Below are positions 24,601 through 33,981 of a stretch of 64,000 nucleotides of DNA, one piece after another. Source of the stretch: Streptomyces atratus (GTDB taxonomy: Bacteria > Actinomycetota > Actinomycetes > Streptomycetales > Streptomycetaceae); the NCBI RefSeq assembly GCF_014648655.1, contig NZ_BMRN01000028.1, positions 36,959 to 100,958 of the forward strand, in the 5' to 3' direction. The translations under genes and the position numbers were made by a program. Under the pieces are notes generated by a model that saw nothing but the letters and a program-made list of their open reading frames with translations, did not search any database and was not told where the DNA came from. How positions within the stretch are numbered: position 1 is the stretch's first letter; the number at the start of each line of letters is the position of its first letter.

Positions 24601-27489
24601 ATGACGGACGGGAACAACGCACCGGTGCAGCTGTACGGTGAGCTGTTCGACAGCGGCTTCGCCAAAGCCCACGAGCATCACATGGCCGCCGAGTTCGGGG
24701 CCGCGTGCGCCGTCTACGACGAACTGCTCAACCTGGCCGAGTCCCTGGAGGACTCCCCCGACGTACGGTTCCTGCGGGCACATCTGCTGGCCGACCTCAC
24801 GAGCGTCCTCCTCGCCGCCTCTGACCTGCCCCGGGCGGAGGACACCAATGAGCGGTCCCGTGCCCTGCTCGACAGCATCGCGTCGGCGCCGATGGGGCCA
24901 CGGGCCCGTCAGCTGTGGCTGGAGATCCTCCTGCGGACAATGAGCGCCAGGTCCGCCGTACTGAGCGACACGGGGCGCCTGGACGAGGCCCTGACCTGTC
25001 TCGACGAGGCGGCGGCCACGCTGCCCCGGTTCGACGACCCCGACGGGCTGCGCGCCGCCGAACTCGGCCTGAACCGGGTCCTCCTGCTGATGGCGCGGGG
25101 CAAGTGGGGAACCGCCGAGGAGCAGGCCACGCTCCTGCTGTCCACCACTCCGGAGACCGCGGCGGAGACCATCCCGCGCCTGCTGACCGCGCTCGGCGCG
25201 ATCTGCTGCGCGACCGGGCGGTACGACCCGGCCGAGGACTACTTCGCCCGCGCGGAGGACGGCTTCCGGGCACTGGGCGACACCGGTGAGCGGCAGACGC
25301 TGCTCGCGCACCGCGCGTTCCTCGCGATGGAACGGGGTGAACTCGACCAGGCGGAGCGGCTGTTCGCCGAGGCGTCCGCCCTCTTCGAACGACAGCGGCA
25401 GTTCGGCGATCTGGCGGCCTGCGAACAAGCCCGCAGCCATCTCGCCGGCCTGCGCGGCGACGCCGCGGGCGCCCACGACCTCATGACGGCGAGCCTGGAG
25501 CGGTTCGCACAACTCGGCGCCTCTGTCGCCGCCGCCGACACCATGCTGCTGGGCGCCCAACACGCCTACGAGCGGGGCGACATCGAGCAGATGAAACGGC
25601 TGGCCCAGGAAGCCCGTGACGTTTACCAGGCCCGGGAGATCCACGAGCGGTGCGCCCAGGTCGACCTCATGCTCGCGCGAACCCTTGAGGACAACCTGAA
25701 CCGGACGGACCACGGCGACCACGAGAGGGCGTCCATCGACACCGCGCTCTCCCTCGCCCTCCCCGCCGCACTGGCTCTGGCCGCGGCCCGCCACGACTTC
25801 GTCACCGCCCACGCGCGCAACCAATGGCTTGAACTGGCCGACGACGCCATGTGGTTGGCCTTCCGTCTCGCCGTACGCCGCCAGGACCAGGGCCTCCTCT
25901 TCGAACTGGTGGAACACCGCTGCGCGGGCGCCGCGCTGACACTGGGCTGCGCGCCGGGGTCCGTCGCGTCCTCCACCGCGGACAGGGCGCCCGGCTTCCC
26001 GGACCCCGCCATGAAGGCGTACGGCGAGGACGACGGCGGGACCATGACGCTCGGGAGTGTCGCCGCGGAAGCCGCTGTCTCCGCCGGTCTGCGCGTCGCG
26101 CCGCCGCCGAAGGTACGGATGTCGGCGGAATCCGGCCGGGTCGCGCTCCAGGAGTACATCGCGGCGGCCGAGTTCCGCTATCGCCGACGGATCGTGGACG
26201 AGGAGGAAGTGCCGTTCTGGAACACCGACGAGCTGACCAGCCGCCCGGTCGTCCAGGTCCGACTGGCCGACGCGGGCGACCTGTTCATGACCTGGACGTG
26301 GGCCGGTGGCGCCCGGGGGTTCGGCACCGGGCGCGGCGCCGCCGCCGAAGTTGCCGGGGCAATACGGGAGTTGGCCGCCGCGCTGCCCGGGGCGGGCGAG
26401 GGAGCGGCGGGGATGCGCCGCGCCTTCGAGTCGGGCGCGCTGGCCGACCACCGTGCCGAGCGGCAGCTCGCGCAGACGCTGGGCGAGGCGCTGTGGCCGG
26501 AGGGGCTGACCGCGCAGATACGCCAGGTGTCGGCGCGTGCGGGGCGTCCACTGGTACGCATCCAGCCGTCGCCCCGGGTCGCCCAGGTCCCCTGGGAACT
26601 GCTGGCCGTCGACAACACAGACACCCGGCTCCTCGATCTGGCGGACGTGGTGACCACCGCGCCGACGTCGTTGCGACGGCAGAAGACTGCTGAACGTCCT
26701 GCACCGGACTCCGGCCCGGTCGTCCTCGTTCTCGACCCCCGCGTGCCCGGCTTCCGGGCCGACTCCCCGCTCGGCTCGGTCCTGGGACCACCTGGCTCGG
26801 ATCCGGAACTGCTCTCACTGGTCCAGCGCCACCTCGACGCGGGCGCCGTGGAGCCGTCCCCCACCACCCCGGCGGAGGCGTTCCGCCGCACCGACCTGGA
26901 CCGGGACTGGCTGGGCAGAGTGCTCCGCAAAGGGGCACGCAGACTGATGTACGTCGGGCACATCAGCGGCGCACCGGTCGAGGGCGGGCAGAGTGAGGAC
27001 GGCACCCTCCATCTGTGCTGCGGCCCGGAGACCGTCGGCCTGACCGAGCCGGTCCGTACCCATCGGCCACTGTCGGCCAAGGATCTCCTGCTGGGCACGC
27101 TGCCCCTGCGCGGCGACGGCGAGCCGGGGGCGCGGATCTGGCCCGCGCCGCCGCGAGTCGCCCTGATCGGCTGCGAGAGCGGCGGCGATCTGCAGTTCGC
27201 CGAGTCGTTCGGCCTGGCCACGGCGATGCTCCACAGCGGTGCCGAACTGGTCACCGCCACCCGCTGGATACTGCCGACCAGCTTCGCGTTCCACCGGCTG
27301 GCCGATGTGCCCGAGTCCGTACGCCCTCTGTCGGAGCTGATCGTCGCCGTCGACGCCGCCCATGAGGACCGCGACCCCGTGCACCGGCTCGGCCGCTGGC
27401 AGCGCGAGCGACTCGCCCGCTGGCGCGCCGACGGCCGGATCGAGCACTCCCCCCTGCTGTGGGCGGCCACGACCTGCATCGTCGTGTGA
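24601..27489 (+). CDS. TPR-repeat CHAT-domain caspase-like protease
   Basis: This 962-residue protein has helical repeat pairs over residues about 10-420 that fit tetratricopeptide repeats (ALTCLDEAAATLP, AEDYFARAEDGFRALGD, QAERLFAEASALFERQ). The last 300 residues are a CHAT (caspase HetF-associated with TPR) domain. The dyad is His787 in YVGHISG and Cys858 in LIGCESGGDLQFAES. CHAT proteins are clan CD cysteine proteases; bacterial members act in defence or programmed death by cleaving a partner. It is third in a tight operon with two unknown proteins. TPRs probably sense a binding partner. Catalytic residues are intact; the target is unknown. Confidence 0.88.
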   Translation: MTDGNNAPVQLYGELFDSGFAKAHEHHMAAEFGAACAVYDELLNLAESLEDSPDVRFLRAHLLADLTSVLLAASDLPRAEDTNERSRALLDSIASAPMGPRARQLWLEILLRTMSARSAVLSDTGRLDEALTCLDEAAATLPRFDDPDGLRAAELGLNRVLLLMARGKWGTAEEQATLLLSTTPETAAETIPRLLTALGAICCATGRYDPAEDYFARAEDGFRALGDTGERQTLLAHRAFLAMERGELDQAERLFAEASALFERQRQFGDLAACEQARSHLAGLRGDAAGAHDLMTASLERFAQLGASVAAADTMLLGAQHAYERGDIEQMKRLAQEARDVYQAREIHERCAQVDLMLARTLEDNLNRTDHGDHERASIDTALSLALPAALALAAARHDFVTAHARNQWLELADDAMWLAFRLAVRRQDQGLLFELVEHRCAGAALTLGCAPGSVASSTADRAPGFPDPAMKAYGEDDGGTMTLGSVAAEAAVSAGLRVAPPPKVRMSAESGRVALQEYIAAAEFRYRRRIVDEEEVPFWNTDELTSRPVVQVRLADAGDLFMTWTWAGGARGFGTGRGAAAEVAGAIRELAAALPGAGEGAAGMRRAFESGALADHRAERQLAQTLGEALWPEGLTAQIRQVSARAGRPLVRIQPSPRVAQVPWELLAVDNTDTRLLDLADVVTTAPTSLRRQKTAERPAPDSGPVVLVLDPRVPGFRADSPLGSVLGPPGSDPELLSLVQRHLDAGAVEPSPTTPAEAFRRTDLDRDWLGRVLRKGARRLMYVGHISGAPVEGGQSEDGTLHLCCGPETVGLTEPVRTHRPLSAKDLLLGTLPLRGDGEPGARIWPAPPRVALIGCESGGDLQFAESFGLATAMLHSGAELVTATRWILPTSFAFHRLADVPESVRPLSELIVAVDAAHEDRDPVHRLGRWQRERLARWRADGRIEHSPLLWAATTCIVV

Positions 27490-27689
27490 CCACGGGCGAT
27501 GCTCCGGGCACGGAACTTGCCTCAGAGCGTCCTGTAGTGACTGACTTTGCTGCGTAGCAGGTCTGTCCCGGTGGGGCCGGTGCCCTCGGCGGCGGCTTCC
27601 TCAGTGGTCAACGCCCTCGTTCGGCCCTTTGCAGCGAGGGCGGGCACCCGCCGAGAACGGCACGCCAATCCGGTGGGGAGGCCGCGTGC
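27490..27689. other. Short gene-free gap
   Basis: Between the CHAT gene and the TetR fragment. No coding pattern or strong hairpin is seen. Confidence 0.3.
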
Positions 27690-27980
27690 TTACGCTGCGC
27701 GGCCGTTACCACCGTTTCGCACGCTGACAAGCCGCGTCTCCGCCCTGTCCAGGAGCGTGCCCAGCACGACCGGATAGGCGCTGAGATTCATCCGGTCCGC
27801 CAGCAGGTGTGCGGTGGCGGCGATGTGTGGATGGGTCTCAGCGGGCAGCCGGGCGTAGGTGGAGGTCCACATTTCCTCGTCCACCTCCCTGGCCTCGTCC
27901 TTGATGGCCAGTGCACCCGCGTCCAGGGCGGCGAAGGGGGAGCGATCAGGCCGGCTGACAGTGTCCCGGGTCTTGCCTTT
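27690..27980 (-). pseudogene. TetR-family C-terminal fragment
   Basis: The minus strand reads SPFAALDAGALAIKDEAREV, then HPHIAATAHLLADRM and AYPVVLGTLLDRAETRLV. This is the ligand-domain tail of a TetR regulator. The DNA-binding helix-turn-helix is missing and the upstream frame loses coding character near 27980. It is a likely truncated regulator. Confidence 0.45.
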
Positions 27981-28057
27981 CCAGGAACAGTGCGTGCTGG
28001 GGGTCAGGTCTCTCGGTGCGCACCGCGCCACTGCACCGATCGTCGCGACGGGCCGGG

Positions 28058-28906
28058 TCAGCCGGCGACTGTCCTGACCACGCCACTGGGCACCGGCCGA
28101 TGAGCACCATGGCGCCGGTGGCGGTCGGGCCGCCACGTGGTGACGAGGGCTGCGGCGAGGAGGAGTTCGGCGATGTCGCCGCCGTAGTACATGATCTCCG
28201 CGCCGCCTTGAACCTGGTCGATGGGTGCGTGAACGTTGATGAGGAAGCCGCCGTAGATCAGCTGGGAGATCGTGGCATGCGCCGCGACGGCGATCCCGAG
28301 GACGACGAGCCGGGTGGGGACGCCGTGCCGGGTCGGGGCGGGGTCGGGGCCGGCGATGATCCAGGCGAACAGGCAGCCGGACAAGAGGAAGTGGGCGTGC
28401 ATCAGCCAGTGCAGTACGGGCTGGTTCATGGTCGCGTTGTACAGCGGGGTGAAGTACAGGAGCGCGAGGATGCCGGTGCTCAGGACCAGGGCGGTGACCG
28501 GGTGGGCGAGCACTCTGGCCGGGCGGCAGTGCAGAACGCCCATCAGCACGCAGGCGCGGGCGGCGGGCAGGGTGCGCAGCAGCAGGGTGACCGGCGTGCC
28601 GAGCACCAGGGCCAGGGGTGCGTACATGCCGATGAGCATGTGCTGGGCCATGTGCCCGCGGAAGTCGCCGTGGGCGAAGGGGGCCAGCGGTGGCAGCAGT
28701 GCTCCGGCGAGCAGCGTGCATCCGGTCAGGAAGCTCGCCGTCCGCCAGTGTCTCCAGCCCTGGACGGGATTGCGGTGCCGGGCCCGGCCTGCGAGGAGAA
28801 GGTAGGCGGCGGCGAGCAGGATGACTGCGGCTGGGGGCAGCAGCGTCTCCCACAGACCGCTACCTGCGCCATGGTCGTGCATGTGGCGATGCATGTCGAC
28901 GTTCAT
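28058..28906 (-). CDS. Cytochrome c oxidase assembly factor CtaG (caa3-type)
   Basis: The 282-residue protein starts with a His-rich segment (MHRHMHDHG) and has about seven membrane segments. Conserved histidines are in MAQHMLIGM, HWLMHAHFLLSG and AHATISQLIYGG, as in the actinobacterial caa3-type CtaG family. It is an integral membrane protein thought to help copper delivery or oxidase assembly. Its ATG overlaps the stop of the DUF2243 gene (TGATG), so the two are co-translated. The pairing of DUF2243 and CtaG is common in actinobacteria. Confidence 0.85.
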   Translation of the reverse strand: MNVDMHRHMHDHGAGSGLWETLLPPAAVILLAAAYLLLAGRARHRNPVQGWRHWRTASFLTGCTLLAGALLPPLAPFAHGDFRGHMAQHMLIGMYAPLALVLGTPVTLLLRTLPAARACVLMGVLHCRPARVLAHPVTALVLSTGILALLYFTPLYNATMNQPVLHWLMHAHFLLSGCLFAWIIAGPDPAPTRHGVPTRLVVLGIAVAAHATISQLIYGGFLINVHAPIDQVQGGAEIMYYGGDIAELLLAAALVTTWRPDRHRRHGAHRPVPSGVVRTVAG

Positions 28907-29463
28907 CAGGTGTGCCGGGCGGGCCGCTCGGAGGCGTCGGGGTCGAAGGGCCGGCCGCTGCGCTGGAGCAGGTAGCCGCCAATGAGCAGAAGGAGGCCCA
29001 GGAGCAGGAAGCCCATGTCCCACCAGATCTGGTGGGGACCGCCATGGACGTGGTGGATGCCGAGGATCTGATGGTCCAGGATCCCCTCGACGATGTTGAA
29101 CAGGCCCCACCCGACCAGGATCCACCCCCACAGCACCCGGGAGGTCCACACCCGGCGACGCTGGTGAGTGACCCGGGAGTACAGGATGCCCAGGCCCAGG
29201 ATGACCGCGACCCAGCAGATGGCGTGGAAGATGCCGTCCCACACGGTGTTCATCTCCAGACCGGAGACCGTGTTCGCGGGGTAGTACTTCACGCCGATGC
29301 GGTCGTGGTTGGTGCTGGTGAGCATGTGGTGCCACTGGAGGAGCTGGTGGAGCAGGATGCCATCGACGAATCCGCCGAGCCCCACTCCCAGCACGATTCC
29401 TGGCAACTGGATGCTCCTGGGCAGCGTGCCCTCTCGTGTCTGACCAGTGGTGGTGGTGGCCAT
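28906..29463 (-). CDS. DUF2243 membrane protein
   Basis: The 185-residue protein has four to five membrane segments with the DUF2243 markers FVDGILLHQLLQWHHM, VWDGIFHAICWVAVILG and GLFNIVEGILDHQILGIHHV. Histidine-rich membrane helices suggest metal or heme handling, but the family has no proven role. ATG at 29463 was chosen; the open frame upstream is longer but lacks coding character. It is the first gene in a two-gene operon with ctaG. Confidence 0.85.
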   Translation of the reverse strand: MATTTTGQTREGTLPRSIQLPGIVLGVGLGGFVDGILLHQLLQWHHMLTSTNHDRIGVKYYPANTVSGLEMNTVWDGIFHAICWVAVILGLGILYSRVTHQRRRVWTSRVLWGWILVGWGLFNIVEGILDHQILGIHHVHGGPHQIWWDMGFLLLGLLLLIGGYLLQRSGRPFDPDASERPARHT

Positions 29464-29609
29464 CGCTTGTCCCGTCTGATCTGTCCTTCGGATACGTGAA
29501 CCTGAGCCAATACGTCTTCCCACTCTGATCCGCCCATCACGATCGGGCGTCCTTTCGGCCGAATGACACCGCCATTCGAGGAACGGCGCACTCGGGTCGT
29601 GCTTGTGAG

Positions 29610-29915
29610 CGAGGCCGGTGGCGCCGAGTATCCGGTCCCGGCCGCGGCCCGTGAGCTTCGCCGTGCGCTCGGGACGGGCCCGCCGGGTGCCGCCGACCGA
29701 GAATCCCTGCATCATCAAGGTCACCAACGGCCGGATCATCCTGAACCCCGGCGGCGGTCGCGGAGGGAGCATACTTCCTCACCCCTCCCGTCGACCGTCG
29801 CGCCGAGTTGCGCTACTACATGCGCGATCTGGGCGGCTACCTCATCGAGGTGGGCCATGCGACGGGTCTGCTCAGGGGCGAGCCGGCGCGCACCGACATC
29901 CGACCGGGGCGGTAG
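29610..29915 (+). pseudogene. VOC/glyoxalase-family remnant with internal deletion
   Basis: One plus frame reads VPPTENPCIIKVTNGRIILN and PGGG. A second frame continues AYFLTPPVDRRAELRYYMRD and LGGYLIEVGHATGLLRGE to a stop at 29915. These are the beginning and end of a typical VOC (glyoxalase/bleomycin-resistance) protein with the middle lost and a frameshift at the junction. It is inactive. Confidence 0.6.
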
Positions 29916-29958
29916 CCGGTGGCCATGCCGACGTGGGGTTCGCGGTTGCTGTTGGGCC

Positions 29959-30924
29959 TCAGCCGGAAGCCGGGTGGGATCTGTTGGATCGCAGTTGCGG
30001 GTCCGTCACCCCGCCCGGGCATGCGAGCGGGTCGATCGGCCATCCGGCCCGCCGGGCACCGGCCCGGTACGCGCTCTCGTAGAAGGCGAGTACGGCGGCA
30101 CGCGGGTCGGCCTCGGCACGGACCTCGTCGTACGGCAGTACGGCCAGGTGGCTGTCGTTCCGGGCGACCCAGTGCGCCGCCGCGGGCTCGAGCGGCTCCT
30201 CGGCCAGGTGCGCCGGCTCCGGAGCGGTGTAGGAGTAGAACGCGGGCGCGGGAAAGGTGTCGTCCCCGAACCAGAAGCCGAAGCTGATCACCTCCCGGGA
30301 GTACGCCTCCCGGGTGACAGGGTCCAGCTTCTGGGGCTGCTCGATGTGACGCTCGGAGAACCGGGTGTGCGCGATGTCGAAGGTGTGCCAGAAGTGGTGC
30401 ACCGGGCTCACCTTCCCCGAATACCCCGCGGCGAATTCCTCCAGCACCGACGCCACCTGGCTGAGGACTTGCCAGTAGCGGTTGGCCTGCGCGGGCTCGT
30501 ACGTCGCATGCTCGGCGTCCTCGGCGAACGGCCGGCCGGAGTCGGGCAGGTCGAAGGGCCTGGGCACGTCCAGCCGTACCCGGATGCCCAACGTTGCCAG
30601 CGACTCCATGACCGCGTCGTGGAAGGAAGCAACGGACTGGCCGACGAGCGGAAAGGAGATCTCCCGGCCGTCCAGCGTCGAGACGACCAGCCGATGCGCG
30701 ACGAAGTCGAAGTCCATCGTGAAGATCGGGTTGCCGTCGACCTGCCCCATCGGGCGCGTCGTGATACCGCGCCCAGTGAGGTGGAACGGGACATTCCACC
30801 AGTGGTTGCGCCGGGCACTGGCGGCGAGACGGATCTTCCCGACGATCTGCGCGAAGCGATGGAGCGTCTCCTTGGTGTCTCGCCACTCTGCAAGCGGGAT
30901 CGGCAGGAACAGCTCCATGGTCAT
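29959..30924 (-). CDS. DUF5996 family protein
   Basis: The 321-residue soluble protein has the DUF5996 pattern: LFLPIPLAEWRDTKETLHRF near the start, WNVPFHLTGRGITTRPM (residues about 42-58), HHFWHTFDIAHTRFSERHIE in the middle and FGFWFGDDTFPAPAFYSYTAPEP in the last third. The family is widespread but of unknown biochemical role. ATG at 30924 has an AGAGGAAAG ribosome site. In-frame GTG (30927) or ATG (30918) are alternatives. It is monocistronic and neighbours only remnants. Confidence 0.8.
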   Translation of the reverse strand: MTMELFLPIPLAEWRDTKETLHRFAQIVGKIRLAASARRNHWWNVPFHLTGRGITTRPMGQVDGNPIFTMDFDFVAHRLVVSTLDGREISFPLVGQSVASFHDAVMESLATLGIRVRLDVPRPFDLPDSGRPFAEDAEHATYEPAQANRYWQVLSQVASVLEEFAAGYSGKVSPVHHFWHTFDIAHTRFSERHIEQPQKLDPVTREAYSREVISFGFWFGDDTFPAPAFYSYTAPEPAHLAEEPLEPAAAHWVARNDSHLAVLPYDEVRAEADPRAAVLAFYESAYRAGARRAGWPIDPLACPGGVTDPQLRSNRSHPASG

Positions 30925-31839
30925 CACTCTTTCCTCTGACCTTGCTGAACGGACCCGCGCCGTCCGGTAGTCCTGGCGCGTCCCGCCCCGTTGTCGGGGT
31001 CGCTTGTCCCCGGCGTTCCCCGGATCGGGCTGCCCCAGCTTCACCAGACCGTTGCGACGGCCTGGCGGACGAGTGCGTACGTCCCAAGGCGCCGCTCGGG
31101 GCCATGGCGAGGCTCGCACCGTCCTTCCAGCAGGAGAACAGTACGGTGACCGCGGGCAACTCACTCGCCATGACACGGTGGCCCTGGAACGTTTTACGGG
31201 AGCCGATGGTGACCAGAACATCGTCGGCCAGGGCTACCGCCCCGTCGGTCGGCCGAACCCCGGGGTCTGACCGGCAACTGTCGTGATCTCGGCGACCCTT
31301 GTTCCGGCCCGCAGGTCCACGCCGTGGCCCTCTCTCACAGTCTTGACCGGGACGCCCGCTTTGCCGGGTTGGACTGCAGGGGCGAGACAGGAGTAACCCC
31401 CGGCATGGCCAGCACGACGGGGAGTACCGGAACGGAAATTAGCGGTAGCGGGGCGATCTTGATTCCTGTTCGGTGACGTGCCCGTTTTGCCTGGTCACCG
31501 GGTTCTGCGGTCCTCTGCATGCCTGTTGAGTACCTGTCTGGTGAGCAAGAGGCCCGCTACGGCCTGTTCGCCACGGAGCCGTCGCCCGAAAACCTCAGTA
31601 CTTACGGATGACCGTCTCAGACCCACGCTTGGAAGGCAGGACAAGCTCAGGATGAAGGCCTGAACGGGCCGGATCTTGCTGCCGGCCCACCCACACCACC
31701 ATGCACCAGCCTGGGGCCGCCTCCAGGGTGACGCCGCCGGCCGCAAGCGTGTCGTCGCGTGCGGCTGACCGGGGCCGGGAAAAACTGTCTGCTGAGGGCA
31801 CGCCCGCCCGCTGGAAGGAACGCAAGATGACCACGGACA
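30925..31839. other. Gene-free stretch
   Basis: All open frames in these 900 bases are short with no recognisable pattern. It probably includes decayed sequence from the adjacent transposase remnant. Nothing specific is supported. Confidence 0.4.
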
Positions 31840-32378
31840 TAGCTGGTTCAGGGTGGCGATCAGGCCGTGGGTACGGGCGCGGGTGGTGTCGTGCTCGCGG
31901 CCGGGCCGGACCGGCAAGACCCAGAGCGGCCAGCCGTCGGGGGCGGAAATGACCTGGGCGTTGCCGCCGTGGTGCTTGTGCTTGCCCGACCACCACAGGT
32001 CGGCCTTGTCCGGGCCAGGGAGGCGACGCGATCGGTACGGATGACGGTGCCGTCGAGGTTGAGGCGTGTACAGCCGGCCGCGATCGCGCGCTCCAATGCG
32101 GTGGACAGATCCGGGGCGTGGTCGGCGAGCACGGTCAGCCCTTCGTGGAGGTAGTGGTAGGCCGTCGGGACGGAAATCCGGTTGTCGCGGGCGAGTTGAG
32201 TCAGCCGGGTAGCGTCCAGGAACCAGCACAGGATCAACACGCTCTGCTTGAACGGCCCCAGAGCGCGGGTGCTCTTGCGGATCCCGAGACGCTCGCGGTG
32301 TTCGAGCAGCAGTTTCGCGAGGCCTCAGCTGTGGCCCGGTTGAAATCGAGCACGCCGGTGTAGTTGATACCGGTCAAC
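31840..32378 (-). pseudogene. IS5-type (DDE_Tnp_4) transposase remnant, multiple frameshifts
   Basis: Three minus frames combine. They are LTGINYTGVLDFNRATAEA, then LLLEHRERLGIRKSTRALGP and ILCWFLDATRLTQLARDNRIS..NLDGTVIRTDRVA, then ADLWWSGKHKHHGGNAQVIS and GREHDTTRARTHGLIATLN. The order matches an IS5-type transposase with the first catalytic Asp in NLDGT. The C-terminal third is missing. It is an inactive remnant. Confidence 0.7.
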
Positions 32379-32380
32379 GT

Positions 32381-32827
32381 GTGAAGCCCACCGAATTGAC
32401 CGTTGACTGCCACGCCCCGGAGAGGCTCGCGGCCTTCTGGTGCGAGGTCCTGGACTTCAAGGTGATCGACCGGAGCGAGGACACGGTGAAGATCGGCTCC
32501 TGGGTGCCGACCGTTGAGGATGTTCGGGCCCGCCAGATGTCGCCCACCCTGCTGTTCATCCCACTCGTCGCCGCCGGGCGCATCGATCTGGCCGCCGCCG
32601 ACACTGCCCTGTTCGCGATGCGCACCTCAAGCAGCACACTGAACATGATGATGCGCACCAGCGCCCGACTGTTCCGCATGAGCCTGTTCATGGACGACTG
32701 GGCCGCATTCCTGCGCACCGCCCACGATCTGCGTACGCGACGTGGCACGGCCAAGGCCCCCTCGGACGGCCCCGCCGTCATCAGCGCCCGGAACCCCCGC
32801 AAGCCCGTCTCCCGCGATTCACGTTGA
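32381..32827 (+). CDS. Chimeric VOC-domain protein
   Basis: The first 60 residues (KPTELTVDCHAPERLAAFWC, then VIDRSEDTVKIGSW) are a standard VOC/glyoxalase N-terminal unit. From about residue 62 the sequence changes to an unrelated stretch (IDLAAADTALFAMRTSSSTL, FRMSLFMDDWAAFLRTAHDL). The second VOC half, with the last metal ligand, is missing. The open frame of 148 residues is intact but probably results from a deletion fusion. GTG at 32381 lies right beside the transposase remnant. Confidence 0.4.
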   Translation: MKPTELTVDCHAPERLAAFWCEVLDFKVIDRSEDTVKIGSWVPTVEDVRARQMSPTLLFIPLVAAGRIDLAAADTALFAMRTSSSTLNMMMRTSARLFRMSLFMDDWAAFLRTAHDLRTRRGTAKAPSDGPAVISARNPRKPVSRDSR

Positions 32828-33153
32828 GCCGCTGCGGCCACCCCCAGCTACACCGACCCGATCCAGCCCCGGTCCGGCAATCCCAACGGCACCTCCCAGC
32901 TTGGCGCGCCCGGCGAGGCGGCCCGTTACCAGGCTCCCCGCGTCGTCGGCATCGCGGCCGCGCTCAAGGTCGGCCGCAGCGCGAGGTCCCATACAAAAAT
33001 CGGCGCGGCCGTCGAGGCATGTCACATTCCAGACGGCTGCGTCGTCGAACCACTGAAACCACAGGAACCGTCGCCAGGGGGCCTGGCTGCGGTCAGATTC
33101 CTTGAACCAGTGAGAATCCGACATTCCGCACCGAAGGGAAGGGATGGGAAACG
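32828..33153. other. Short gene-free stretch
   Basis: The plus strand has an open frame reading TDPIQPRSGNPNGTSQLGAP but with no start or known pattern. It is probably leader sequence of the following gene plus debris. Confidence 0.3.
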
Positions 33154-33594
33154 ATGCCTACGCAACGCGAAGTAGACGAAACCATGATTCGGCAGCACCT
33201 CGAAAAGATCACCGAAGGGATCCGAGCCAAGGATCTCGAGGACCTGAAGAAGCTCTACGCGACGGACGTCGTGTCCTTCGATGTCGAACCGCCGCTGCAG
33301 CATGTAGGGGTAGAGGCGAAATTGAGGAACTGGGCGAAGGCGTTCACGTTCTTCCAGGATGTGAATTATGAGATTCGCGACCTGGCAGTCACCGTGGGCG
33401 GTGATATGGCATTCGGGCACTGCTTCGGTCGGCTCAGCGGCACGCTGAAGAACGGGACGGTGACGAGCGGTATGTGGGTCCGGGGCACTTTCTGCTTCCG
33501 GAAGATCGACGGCAACTGGCTGATCGCACACGACCAGGCTTCTGTGCCGTTCGATGTGGCGAGCGGCAAGGGGGTGGTCGACCTCGAGCCCTGA
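33154..33594 (+). CDS. SnoaL/DUF4440-like NTF2-fold protein
   Basis: The 146-residue protein has the NTF2-fold order: helix (DETMIRQHLEKITEGIRAKDLEDL), LYATDVVSFDVEPPLQHVGV, and strands AFGHCFGRLSGTL and VRGTFCFRKIDGNWLIAHDQAS. The last stretch is a hallmark of the SnoaL-3/DUF4440 calcium-calmodulin-kinase-like group. Members are small dimeric proteins, some enzymes, some of unknown role. A GGGAAGGGATGGG ribosome region precedes ATG 33154. A strong hairpin at 33683 closes the gene. It is monocistronic. Confidence 0.8.
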   Translation: MPTQREVDETMIRQHLEKITEGIRAKDLEDLKKLYATDVVSFDVEPPLQHVGVEAKLRNWAKAFTFFQDVNYEIRDLAVTVGGDMAFGHCFGRLSGTLKNGTVTSGMWVRGTFCFRKIDGNWLIAHDQASVPFDVASGKGVVDLEP

Positions 33595-33682
33595 GCCGCG
33601 GGAGTTCGGGACGTCGCCCGGCGGCGCTGCTTGTCGAGCCACTGACCTGGTTTCGCAGGTGGCCCTGGATTCGGCCCGGTGA

Positions 33683-33718
33683 GGGAAGGGCCGCTACGTA
33701 CCGGTAACGGCCCTTCCC
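33683..33718 (+). terminator. Strong hairpin after SnoaL-like gene
   Basis: GGGAAGGGCCG and CGGCCCTTCCC form a perfect 11-base stem with a 14-base loop, 88 bases after the SnoaL-like stop. There is no T run, as is common for Streptomyces terminators. It could also serve the convergent LGFP gene. Confidence 0.6.
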
Positions 33719-33981
33719 CTACCGATTCGGTTCAGTCGGTGGTGGCGTCATCCTGCCCCGAAGTGCGCGCGCCGCGCCGCAGCAGAGGCGGTGGCTGTCC
33801 GGGCCGCCGACGGGGTCGATCAGTACGTCCACCTCCCGTACGACGTCCTCGGCGGCGCCCCGGACTCCTTCGCCGCCCGCATCATCGACACCTTGCCGCA
33901 CGGGACCGCGCCCCGCACCTGGAGGTCGGGTGATCGTCGGCGTCGGCGGCGCCGGAGCGCGCGACCGGGGTTCCGTATGGG
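33719..33981. other. Short gene-free stretch
   Basis: It is enclosed between the terminator and the convergent LGFP gene. A plus-strand frame (DQYVHLPYDVLGGAPDSFAA) looks coding but has no clear start or family. Confidence 0.3.

Noticed and set aside
23092..26451. Very long minus-strand open frame (over 1100 codons)
   Set aside because: It lies opposite three well-supported plus-strand genes including the CHAT protease; its translation is Gly/Arg/Gln-rich with no domain. It is a GC-bias shadow.
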